Positions 24,647-35,851 of a DNA stretch of 64,000 nt are shown piece by piece (the stretch's first letter is position 1; every line of letters begins with the position of its first letter). Below the pieces are notes generated by a model. The model did not search any database and was not told where the DNA came from. It worked only from the letters and a program-made list of their open reading frames with translations. Both the position numbers and the translations under genes were made by a program. This DNA is from Stichopus chloronotus (lineage: Eukaryota; Echinodermata; Holothuroidea; Aspidochirotida; Stichopodidae), in contig CM037839.1 of the NCBI GenBank assembly GCA_021234535.1, positions 10,789,419-10,853,418 of the forward strand. The letters run 5' to 3'.

Positions 24647-25437
24647 CAGTGGCGGAGCTACGGGGGGGGGGGGGGGCATGAGGGGGAATTTGCCCCTCCA
24701 GATTTTTTCCTTGCCCCCCCCAGTTGCACCCCCAGTTGCTCTCACCCTTCCCAATCAGATCTTGTACTCTACCAAAACTAATCACAAAACTATGTATTAG
24801 CATTGGACTGAATAAGAACAGCTTCCGGGGAACCATGATTGATTAATACCTAATTTATGTTACACAGGCTGCCAGTTTTAATATCATGCCCGTAGCCACT
24901 TCAACAGTAGGCCAGCCTGGTCAGACAAATTTTCTCTGGAATGTTTACCGTCCAGCATAAGTGAAAGTCGGGTAGGTGGTTGTTTTCCTAAATATAGAAA
25001 TGTCGTTGTTTTTCTAAATATAGGAATGGAATGGAAGTGTATGTAGCCTATGCGTGTGTGTATGTGTGTGTACTCGGTGGTATCGCGTAAATGTGAAATG
25101 GTACTCCCAAAGAAAAAAGTTGGGAACCTTGGAGTACGGTCAATCGAAAAAATAAATTATATAAAAAGTAAATAATATACCTCTCTTGTGGCTTAATTTT
25201 CCACCCAGAGATATGCTAAAACCTCAGAGCTTCAGGGGGCTTCTCCCCCTGGACCCCCACCGGGGCTTTGCCCCTGGACCCCACCCGGGGCCCTAAGGCG
25301 GGCCCCTGGACCCCACCCGAAAGGCCACGCGCTTCGCGCTCGGTTTCGCGCTGCGCACGAAAATCTTTGCCCCCCAACATTTTCCTCTGCCCTCACTTTG
25401 CCCCCCCCCCAAGTCTGACATCCTGGCGCCGCCACTG
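24647..25437. mobile_element. Non-autonomous hAT-type DNA transposon with 8-bp target duplication
   Basis: The 791-bp element begins CAGTGGCGGAGCTA and ends GGCGCCGCCACTG, so the termini are inverted repeats. The 8-bp sequence GTTAGTAA flanks it on both sides (24639-24646 and 25438-25445), as expected for hAT transposition. Inside are long G and C runs and repeated CCCCTGGACCCCACC-like motifs, with no transposase reading frame. The perfect target duplication suggests fairly recent insertion. Confidence 0.85.
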
Positions 25438-25445
25438 GTTAGTAA

Positions 25446-28400
25446 CCTTCCCAGCAGGTGTCGGTATGCATAACGAATGCAGTGCAGAGCTGATGCAGGA
25501 TTATCACACGTACGTCCGGGCAACATAGTTGACAATATCCTGACAGCATCAATTCTGTGGATACCACTCAGTTGGATGTCCTTTAATAATCACAAAGCAA
25601 CCTGAATGAACTCCTTTTCTCTCTTGAATTTAACGAAATAAGTTGAGTCAGATACTCCTTGAGAAGCAAAGAACTACTAATTTAGTGAAAACATGACCAA
25701 GAATTTGACAAGCCACCCGATCGGTCTACAGCCCCAGGAATAGCCGCAACACTACGATAATTAGAATACCTACAGAGATTAATTTATTTACTTCATTAAT
25801 CTTTTGTCATATAGGGAAGAGAAAACGATTAATGTGTTTACGATGGAGCACCACTCCCCTCCCCCCCCCCCCTAAAAAAATCTGAGTTAGACGTACTCCT
25901 TGCATGCGATCCTAAACCTTTAGACTCTTGCAAAAAAAAAAAACTCCTCTTTTCTGAATGTAGTAGGCCTAATTCGTAGTACCTATTGACTGAAATTACA
26001 CGTCTGCCCTTGATCGATCAATAAATCGATTAGCTAGTCTAGTCTGCAAATCATAACCCATTGAACTCGTCTCGCGGCTGTCGTGGTGGTCGGACTGTTG
26101 TTAGGTAATACGATGGAATTATAAGTATGAAGTATTATTCAAATCATATACTGTTTCCACGGGAAAATCTTACAATATGCATAATATGGGCGATCAGTAT
26201 TTATCTCAGTTAACTCGACCCTCCCCCGTCCCCCACACACATGACTGAAATAAAATAAGTAGAACGATAAAATAAAAACTACAGTACTACATATAAAAAA
26301 TGCTTGTTTGCATGTCCTCTTCAATTAACGAATTTCGGTTGCAGCACGGAATCATTTTTCATGAAGGCCTACGCAAAACATTCCCTATTTAAAAAAAGGC
26401 CTAAGTTTGAACCTGGCCCATTTGGTTACAATACCGCAATGAACTTTATTTTTGCTTGAAAAATGCACGTACCTGCACCCCTTGTTGTTTTCTTTCAGAT
26501 GGTAGAATAAGATGCCAGTTTACATGTATGCCTTACAGCAACTGCTCATTGCAGAGTGAGTAGCGAATCCTTGTAAGTAAACATTTGCAAAAGTATTGTA
26601 AACGTTGTAACACCGTCAATTAAAGACCCTGAGCTAAATTAAATATTTAAAGCAATATTCAGACGGTGGAATTATCACAAAGAATATTTGCGGTCCAAGT
26701 ATCTATGTACCATTGAGAAAATCTTACTCACCAAAACTGCTAAATAAACCGATGCAAAGAAAGGGAAAACAAACCGCTGAGAGATTTCTCCTGTCTCGCT
26801 AGTATACAGCAAAGCCTTCTAACGCCAGCATGTACGTAGAAGGTGAGTACGCACAAATTGGCTCTCCTCAAGTTCTCAGCGTATGTATCAATCCTCAGCT
26901 TTGATAACAGGCGTAGGGCACTCAACGTGGACATGCAGCGGCCACTGATTTGGACAGATCGGTTGTCTGACAACGAGCTATACAGCAGTAACACGCACGG
27001 TCTGGACGCGAGCGTTTGGATACACGTCAACAGGCGGCCTTACTCATTTCCTTTGTGTAGATAACAAAAGAGACGGTAACACCACCACACAACATGGCAT
27101 AGAAGTCTTTTATTTACGGAATAAATAATAGGCTACCCTATAAACCGTGCAAGACTGAGTAGTTTGAATTGCGTTGTTGGAAAAATATTTCATGTGTTGT
27201 CGATGTTTATTTTGCGAAGGGTTTTGTTTGTCGATTTCAAGGAATTATACTTGTCTTATGTTTGTTATTTGACTTATTTCTGATATTATTTATTGATGAT
27301 GCGGTAGAGAAATGAATTCAATCCTCACTTCGGAGGGATTTAATTTCTTTTCTCCTATTTATCGTTCCATGGATTGCCCCATGGCGGTAACCGTCTTATA
27401 ACGCTATTGTGTTGTAAATAGGGAAAAAGGAAGATTGAAAAAAAAAAAAAAACAGAATAAGACATTTTAAGCCAAGGAAGGCAAGATACGATCGCTGACG
27501 AAGGGATTTCTAAAGACGCAGAAGGGAAGAAGAGGCAATGAAGATACAGAAGAAATCAAAAGAAAGAGGAAACAAGAAATAATCCGATTTGATCAACGAC
27601 TCGAGTGCAATGATGCATCTCAACAAATCAGTGAGATGTTTATCTCGATTTACCGTCAGCCACGGGAGAGAAGAGCGGAAACAGAGAGCCCGAGTCAGTA
27701 AAAATGTCTGAAAAACGTCCCTAAAACGTGACCTCGGTACAACCGAATGAGTAAAGGTCCTTACGAGTTATTGCAGCCTGGCAAGAGCTTGTAATTAACT
27801 TTGAACTTAATTTGCAGTTTTAAAGGGAATAAACAGTCGTACCGACTTTATTCTGAATAAATCTTGCAATTCTCTTCTCATGTCTCTTAAAAGTTTTTTT
27901 TTTTTTTTGCATAAGATTGAACGCTTGTACTACACAAGCGTGCTGTTGTGCGGCAAAATCAAGCGATTTAACGTTGAAAATTATATCACGTAAAGACAGA
28001 GAGCCATTTGTAAATTGGATGATGATTTAATTCATTTTTTTTCACACTTGTTTTTCTTCATTATATATTTGTTTGTTTCTTTGTGTGTGGCTCTTTTTGT
28101 TTTACAGCTGTTTTTGATTGGTTCATATGACATATTAATTTTCTTAATTTAAATTCTTTCAGGTTTATTTTTTCTAGTTCATGGAAATGGCATAAAGGAA
28201 CAATCATCACAACTTATCGCCTAGGCCTTCGTTTATTTTAATGATTATTCGACATTTTGAAATATGTCCTTGATAGTCACACCATGCAGGGTCGTGTAGA
28301 GAATGTGAATTCGCTTACCTTCTAAGGTTGCCAGCTATAAACGTTACAATGCTTAACATTGATAACAGTTACTTCGATCGTGAGAGCAAGCATAATCCAA

Positions 28401-29697
28401 CCCTAATAAAAAAAACACATATAAATAAAATATATATATATATACATCAGTGTGTATTTTCATGGTTACGATAAGTTGAGAACTCAGTTGCGAATGTTGA
28501 AGTCCTTAACCGAATCATTTTTTTTGTTTCATGTTATACAGTCAGTACAAAGAATCGAGGTTTTAAGGTTAGAACATGAACCAGCTTGGCATATATAAGC
28601 CGACTCCCCCCACCCCCACCCCACCCCCACCCCAATATCCCTTTCAATGGTCGTCGGGAACTCATTGGGGCTTACACGTTGCGTTCGCCGGAAATACAAT
28701 ACAATGGTTACACGTCCCGACTCGCAAGTGTTCCTTTCAGTCCTAAAGAGAAAAACTTCAAACACGTCCCACGTCTTACGGGCCACTTATGTATTGTACC
28801 GTAATACCCGTAATCAGAGAGCTTCTACTCAGTAATATTTCAGAAAATTTAGATGCAGCGTCCTTATCTATGCATCCCAGCCGTACATGTGGATAAGTCA
28901 ATGGGGATACCTGCATGTACAGTCTCACTTTTTTTTTTCTTTCTGAAATTAAGTTCAATAAATGCAGCCTAAATGTTGAAACTGGTTGAAAATTATCTTT
29001 AACACCAGGAAAGAGCAAACTGAAAGGACTGAAGGTGTAATTCACAATGTTGGAAAATGACCTGCAATTGAACCAACCGTTAATTGTTACCAGGTCAAGG
29101 CTGTGTTGCATCCCTGGTTCGCTCCGTCATAGTCTCTCAGTCATAGTTCTGCAACGAGTAATTTTGATCGTTAATCACTCTACCACTGTCGCTCCAGTCG
29201 TGTGTCAGATGCTCAGAACCTCTTGGTTTGACCAGTTACCACGGACATATGGGTATAGTACTCAACGGGTGTAACAAATTATCATTTGGTGAAGTTTATG
29301 AATCAACTCGGTGAACCTCTTGAAATCATGGGGGAATCGTTATTCTCTCCCCGTAAACTATTTCCTCTTTATTCAGTTCTAAACAAGTGGTCGTAAATGG
29401 TTATGATTTGTAAAATAATGAAAACCAAAAGATCCAGTGATTTGTGATTCATTAATAGCAGGTGGACTAATCTCGACGATAAATGTGGAAGGTTTGTGAA
29501 ATAATTCTTGAAAAAAAAAAATCACAGGAATTCAGGCTCATATAACGGCCTTGACTTATTAATGAATGGTTGCTTGTTTAGGCAAAAAGTAAAAAGCGTA
29601 AAACATGACGAAAAGAAAAAAGATCCCCGTGGCTCAATTGAGGCACTTTTCACTTCCATAATGAAGCGGAACGCTTCCATATTGCAAAACAAAATCT
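25446..29697. other. Intergenic, no gene seen
   Basis: AT-rich with a TA microsatellite, an A run near 27438 and a CACCCC-rich patch near 28605-28635. No exon could be supported. Confidence 0.5.
28428..28446. repeat. TA microsatellite
   Basis: Perfect TATA run of about nine units. Confidence 0.8.
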
Positions 29698-29718
29698 GCA
29701 CACACACACACACACACA
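29698..29718. repeat. CA microsatellite
   Basis: Run of about ten CA units, adjoining the 29725-30160 tandem repeat. Confidence 0.85.
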
Positions 29719-29724
29719 AAAAGA

Positions 29725-30160
29725 AATTGCAGGATGTCATAAAATGACCTGCATGGTCCATTTGGGATGTTGGACCCCAACATTCTGAATACCCTGAAGT
29801 ATATCACTACGTACCACAGTACTAATGTGACAAACCCTCCAGAATGTGGCATTTAAAGCAGTGGAAAAGCAAGCTTTCTGCATGATGTAATAAAATGCTC
29901 CATATGACTCATTTTCAATCATGAAGGGCACACCACAACAATATCACTACCAGTGCACTAATGAGACATATCCACAACGTTATAACAGAAAACCTGTAGT
30001 CAAATAAGCATTTTGCATAATTTCTTGAAATGGCCCAAATGGCCCATTTAGAACATATACGCATCTGTAGCACGAAAATAAGGTAAAACAATCCCAGTGA
30101 CCAAACTCCTATTGCCTGCAGTGTGACAAATCTTCTCAGTCTACACTCCAGAGCAAACGT
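29725..30160. repeat. Degenerate tandem repeat, three units of about 135-150 bp
   Basis: Units beginning near 29725, 29874 and 30010 share TTGCATGATGTAATAAAATG-like starts, CCATTTGG/CCATATGA blocks, TATCACTAC and CAGTnnACTAATGnGACA-like segments. It lies directly downstream of a CA microsatellite (29698-29718) and upstream of the reversed array fragment. Confidence 0.6.
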
Positions 30161-30199
30161 AGTGTTGGGTGCTATGGTAGCCCAATATTGCCATAATAT

Positions 30200-30370
30200 T
30201 ACTGTTTAGAGCTACAATAAAGTCCCCTTACCTTGCGTCTTTGGCTTGACCTCCACCAAAACAGGTCAGTCATCAATTTCTCACCATATTGCATACACAT
30301 ACCAAGTAGAATACTTCTCCAAGCCTATACCTTGAGATATCGTGTTGAAAAGGTTGTCAGAGTTTAGGCT
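30200..30370 (-). repeat. Fragment of the same tandem family in reverse orientation
   Basis: TTGACCTCCACCAAAACAGG and CCTTGAGATATCGTGTTGAA are reverse complements of the TTTTGGTGGAGGTCAA and ACACGATATCTCAAGG blocks of arrays A-D. About one unit is present. Confidence 0.6.
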
Positions 30371-30504
30371 TCATTGTCCGCAGATGACCGCCAACCTCCA
30401 TCAAAAACAACCGGTCACGTTTTCTCAATATGGCGAACTTATACCTAATTTGACTTCATCCGACTTTCCCCTATTAAGTTTGAGCGTACCCAAGCAAATG
30501 TCAC

Positions 30505-30545
30505 ATACACATATTCACACACACAACACACACGCACCCATACAT
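30505..30545. repeat. Imperfect CA microsatellite
   Basis: CA-rich run with ACAC/ATTC interruptions. The open frames through it are not genes. Confidence 0.7.
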
Positions 30546-32233
30546 ACCCACGCCAAACTGACTGCATATAGGTTCCTTGGCTGAAACAAGGAAAACAATA
30601 ATAAAGAAAAACACATGATTATTATATTGGTATAGGCCGTAACTATTCTGTGCAATGAGTGTTGGTTTTGACACTGAAGCCAAGTCTCAGTAAATTAAAA
30701 TCGGTGAAACATTGACAGAAAAACAGGCTATAATCATGGATTATCAACAGACAATCTAAGTTAAATGAAGTTTAGTTTAATGATTAATCGGTCAGAAAGG
30801 AGAAGCCCTCCAAAGATGCATGAAAGAACAGGTATAATACCGCAACTTACCCGGAAACCAAGAAAAATCAGTTTTCCACCCTGCGGGGAAATGCGTAGTA
30901 TCAATCGCATTGTCAGCTTTTGGACGTCAAAACTGAATTAGCAGGTAGACCACTCATGTACCATTCATCCACAATTCTCTAAGAGAAAAAGTATTTTCCA
31001 GTACCCAACAGTGCATGAAAAGGGATGCACAAGGCTAATTTCTATAGCTACCTATATAATTCCTAACCAGTTTTATCAATTGTTTCTGATGTGTCTTGAT
31101 TACTTCACATTCCTCGTATTCCGTAGTACTTTTCACTAACTTTTCGTGTTCTGCATACTATTTTATGTGAGTCTTTGGATAACTGCAAATTCTTCAGTGG
31201 TATATTCTATACTGCATGGTTGAAAATAAAGTACACTAAATCTGTGACCTCCAGTCTAGAACACCTTGACTGAGACCACCCTGAAAAAAAAATCATCTTG
31301 AAGTGAAGATCACCTCGAAGACTACAAACTCAAGGGACGAAAGAGTGTAAGTACTTTTAATCTGGTAAAGTGGGGATTCCAAGACTGCATAGCTCATGCC
31401 AGATGGGACCCAACCAACAGCTCCCTGGCATATATACCAACTCGGTTTTCAGAGTTCAGACAACTTTAGTGCAGTAGAGATGTTTATGATTTTGACAAAT
31501 TTCTCTGAGATAGTGTAAGTCGGAATCTCGACAAAAGAAAAAACAACGACATAGGATCATGCAGCTATTACATTTTAATAGTGCCATATGGAGATACTTA
31601 TTTTGCATATTTGCATATCTCCAAATGCCTCATGGCACTGGAAAGTATCACACAACTATGCTTGATAAAATATTCACATTATACGTACATAAATAGCGCC
31701 ACCGTCTCTTAAACTTCAACATTCCGATCCTGGATTCCAATCTTGCAGTACGTACGTATATCCTGCTGGCGTCTCGTTGCTTAGTCACAGAAGAGGAACC
31801 TGCAACACAATCGGTTGCGTCGTGAAACAACCTGAAAAATACCCACCGCAATACCCACCGCAAAAGAGAAACAGCTACCGAAAGAGGCCTCAAGGATGTA
31901 GGTTTACGAACGTTTGCTGTTCGTGTGACGGGCGATTTAGGCCTAGGATAGTCTTAACCTAGGCTAGGCCTAAGTTATTAGAAACATTACATAGGCTATT
32001 TATTAAACAAGACTTGCATAGTCCTATCATCAGGCCTCAGAAATGGCTAGGCCTATATCTGTTAGTACTAGTAGATGCATGCACTTTACTACTATTTGGC
32101 CTATCAAGTTTATGTCCGACCTATGATCTATATACTGCTGCTATAGGCAAGCCTTAGCAATGCGCTAGATCCCAGAACGGTTATCAATACCAGTCGTTTT
32201 GCCCCCTTGCAATTCACCCCTAACACTAACAGG
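30546..32233. other. Intergenic; cluster of TAGGCCTA-like words at its end
   Basis: No exon was recognised. Between about 31935 and 32405 there are about nine copies of AGGCCTA or close variants. The unseen IFT74 first exon could lie in this area or in 33591-35750. Confidence 0.4.
31580..31640. repeat. Imperfect 60-bp inverted repeat
   Basis: AGTGCCATATGGAGATA faces TATCTCCAAATGCCTCATGGCACT around a TTTGCATATTTGCATA centre. It could be a solo terminus of a palindromic MITE or a hairpin. No gene is adjacent. Confidence 0.45.
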
Positions 32234-32798
32234 TTACCCCTTGAACAGGGCTGTGGGCTATGTTACACTCCCCACCACAGTCCTTGTGACGCTGACAAAA
32301 ATGTTTAACCTGTTAAAGCTTTGCAAAAAAATCATCAAAAACAATTCATGCTGTAGCCTATACTTTCATTACAACAATATCAAAATTCTAAAGTAGGCCT
32401 ACGCTACATCTGAACTGTAAAATTACTCATAAAACATTTTTGGTGACTATTCAAAGCACAGAACTGGAAAATTTAGCATCATTCACTCACCTGAAGTCTT
32501 GCAAATGTGGCGTACAGCCATGTACTTTGTGTTATGTTCAGTTTTTTAAGTCAAAATTCATTCATTGCCTCATTATATTTTGTCAAAAAGCTTATGCAGA
32601 CAGGTGGATGCAGTGCCAGAGATCATTTGTGTAAAGTTTGGTGAGAAAACACAACTGTTTGTGAATGTGACAGTTAAAAACCCTGGTGAGGGCCGGCTAT
32701 GGGTTAAATATTTGTGTTAGAAGCGCAAGGGCTGTGATGTGGAGTGTAATGAGTTTAGGCCATGTAACATAACACACAGCCCTGTTCAAGGGCTAGCC
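32234..32798. repeat. Element bounded by 65-80 bp inverted repeats
   Basis: The left arm (32234-32297) contains CTTGAACAGGGCTGTGGGCT and ATGTTACACTCC. The right arm (32720-32798) contains their reverse complements, CACACAGCCCTGTTCAAG and GGAGTGTAAT, with about 20 extra bases in the right arm. TTTTGCCC(C/T)CTTGCAA-type sequence lies outside both arms. This may be a foldback transposon or an inverted duplication. Confidence 0.5.
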
Positions 32799-33123
32799 CT
32801 GGTAGTTTTGCCCTCTTGCAAATTTGCCCTCAAGTGAAAGTTGTTTTGCCCCCAAATACCCAGCAGTTCGCCCCCTTGAACTGACATCAAATGTTGTGAT
32901 AGCTTTCAACATGCAATTTACATGGCAGCAAAATGTTTTACATTGTTAGAACTGTTAATGATGCAATGTAGGCATGGTTTACAAAATTGGGAAAATTTGA
33001 AGTAGAACACCACCACTATTTGTGTTAAGTGATTTTGTGCTCAATGTCAGTTGTAGCTGAAGACCAGTTATTTGCTGCTTTTAAGATATTTGTTTTGAGT
33101 AATGTTTTATCCAACTGACTTAA

Positions 33124-33590
33124 AGGTTGTGTGACATGCTTCTAGAAAAGAGCACTCTTCTTTCAGAAGTTGCAAAGTGAAACCCTGAGTGAAAATCCAT
33201 TGCGATTTTGTTTATGTCTCTTACCGTTTTTGAGGTATGACTTTTCAAAGTTTGAGAAAAACGCAAAACAGATGACGTGGTGTGTTGCACAGGGTCAGTA
33301 TTTCTTTTGTGATAGTCGATATATTTTGTCTCTTAATTACTGAGTTTCACATTGGTAAGTGATGTCGATATTTTTGAAGAAGGAATGAAGGCTTCCAAAA
33401 TAAAACACTGGGCATGTAAAGTTCTCAAGTGTCCTTGATATAAAGGTCACATAAAGAAAGGATTAACATAAGACATATCAAGAGTCCATCACTTAACATC
33501 ACAAATTTGCATACTTAGCTAACGTTTATTCATGATACAGATGTTAGACACTAATTTGCCTGTAAATTTGTCAGTCTTTGATGGAACTTC
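33124..33590 (+). repeat. Dispersed repeat, copy 2
   Basis: Direct-orientation partner of 681-1160. Matching blocks include GTGAAACCCTGAGTGAAA, CACATTGGTAAGTGATGTC and GTCCTTGATATAAAGG. Unclassified. Confidence 0.7.
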
Positions 33591-34004
33591 TAGCTATTTT
33601 TAATGTTTTCAATGATTAAGGCACCCAATAGTCCAAATGTTATTTTCCTGTCATATGACCTTTTAATTCATTTTTCACAACTTACAAGTCAATTAAAATT
33701 GTGATTAATGCACATTTTGAGGATAGCATGGGACTATATCAGGTTAAATTCCGACCCTAAACTAGCACACTCTGTATGCACTCTCCAGCATGTACAGTAT
33801 ACGCATGCATGCAATCAACTATGTTAACAACCAATCAAGCTGAAAAAAAAAGATGGGGGGGGGGAGGGAACTCATTGTCAGAGATCAAAAGCATGAAATG
33901 GAAATGCACTTACATGTAATGAAAAACCCCATAACTTTCCTGCCACTAACATAGCAACGTAAATTTTCATTTACAGATGAGGGGATTCTGGGGGGATGCA
34001 GTCT

Positions 34005-34110
34005 GCACTTGGGGCAAACTGGTAGGTCCTTGGGGGGCAAATTGGTAAACAGCATGGAGTGAAATGGTAATTTGGGGCAAACTGGTGGGGGGGGGCAAAC
34101 TTTCATGGAA
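34005..34110. repeat. Short tandem repeat GGGGCAAACTGGT
   Basis: Four imperfect copies of GGGGCAAA(C/T)TGGT or close variants lie within about 100 bp. The reverse-complement sense, TTTGCCCC, recurs between 32199 and 32880, so the whole 2-kb area may be one degraded family. Confidence 0.5.
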
Positions 34111-35750
34111 CGAAACGACTGGTTACCCGCAGAATACCCCACATGCCAAAACTATGCCGGGAAAACTACAGGCTACGCAGCAAACGCTTTGAATTACTGC
34201 AGATAAGCTATTGGCTTGGCATCAGGAATGAAATTAGCCAGGCTAGTGAAAATCAGTGGCAACTGACTTAAGAGTAGGCCCTACTGTTTATACTGGGGGT
34301 ATCATGAGTGGATCATAATGAACGTTGGGACCATAAAATATTCAAACATTTACTAAAATCAGCAAAACTTTGCAGTAAATAATTGGTTAGGTGTCTCTCG
34401 TTTTGTGCTCTATTTTGGTGATGCCTAGATTGGGTAATCCATAGAAAATGAATTTTGAAATGAAGGATTGCAGTACGTAATGCAGTGTCTATGAAGTAAT
34501 GTTGAGTCAATCACTACCAAAAAAGCAGAGAAAAACAATGAATTACCACAATTAAGAATAGTGTTGTTTATGTCTTTTCTTTCGAAAGTTGCACTATACA
34601 AAACTCAGCAAAGACATTTTGGTCACAAGTTTTGGTAACGTTTGCAAATTTTTAGTCCATACTTTAGCAGAAACTTAAGAATATTGCAATAAGTAACATA
34701 TTTGCTTTAAACATTAAAAATGATAAGGCAAATGATTGTTCTTTATATAGTTCGAGGAGTATACACATTATAGGTCATGTTTACATTGTAATTGCATTGC
34801 GTGTACACGCTCTGCTGGTATTAAAGAGTTAGTGATCGACTGATGATAGTGATCGACTCATGATTACTTACTATAATAGGCCTCCAATTGTAAGTCCAAA
34901 AAAATATATGTAATCATTTAACTATGGCACTGTTTACATTAATAAAAACAATGAGGATACAAAGTCAAGTAGGGAGTAACTCCTCAAAAGAAAAAAGTAT
35001 TTAACTACCCATGAAAAAGTTACTAGGGTACACAGTTTGAATCAGAATATACATTTTAAGAGGCTACAAGGATACGCAGTCATGTCATGGTCAGATATAT
35101 TTTTAGGAGGTTATGGGAATACATCAAAATCAGAATTATGTGAATATACTGACATTTTTGTGAATGGGATTATCATTCCAAATGCCAAGTGTATATTTAA
35201 GATCCTACCAGGATAAGTCGAGATTCTACCTCTGATTTGAGAAGGACTCTTCATCATGGTGTCGTTAAAAAGCTACGAGGATATTCACAGTGGCATTGTT
35301 TGATATATTGTAAGGAGGCTACCAGGATATGCTGTCAAGGTGAGTGACTGCGTAGTCCCTGTAGCCCATTAAAATGGCTGACAGTTCTAGTCCTAAGAGT
35401 AAGATGGGGTGAAATTTTAACTCCAAACAAGTAATGCTGTAACATTAACTTCAGTGTGTGCGCCAAGTGGAAATTAAAAACCGGGGGACTTGAAAAGGAT
35501 GGTCTGCCAGATGAACAATCAGATACTGTGCCGTATGTGTCTATTCTTTGCATTAATGAAAGGTTTGTCCTATTGAAACACCAGGACAGAGAGAGCACAT
35601 ATAGTCAGTGCCTGTTCGTTTTATATTCTGTCTTGAAATTTAACCCTTAACCCCCCCACCTCTTCAGAGCTGAAGCACAATTTTCTGACATCTTTAGGTC
35701 TTTCCGTTGGTTGTCCCATTATGTCTAAGTTCTTTTTGTATGAATTTCAG
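34111..35750. other. Region upstream of the first recognised IFT74 exon
   Basis: No start-codon exon for IFT74 could be recognised here. A first exon of a few codons would be too short to identify by eye. Confidence 0.4.
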
Positions 35751-35851
35751 GAATAGGCCCCCGACCAGTGGCAGCAGAAGACCTGCCAGTGGAGCCAGAC
35801 CATCTTCCTCCATGCGACAAGGACCTCCGATGAGGATGCCTGGCTACTGGG
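35751..35851 (+). CDS. IFT74: IFT74 exon A (N-terminal basic region)
   Basis: The acceptor is GAATTTCAG and the donor G|GTAAGA. The first G completes a codon from an unseen upstream exon. It encodes [20 protein letters not shown] and then [13 protein letters not shown], which is Ser/Pro/Arg-rich like other IFT74 N-termini. The internal Met codons could in principle serve as starts, but the open phase-2 join suggests an earlier one. Confidence 0.8.

Noticed and set aside
25232..25535. GC-rich open frames at 25.2-25.5 kb
   Set aside because: They lie inside the hAT-type element and are made of its repeated CCCCTGGACCCC motifs.
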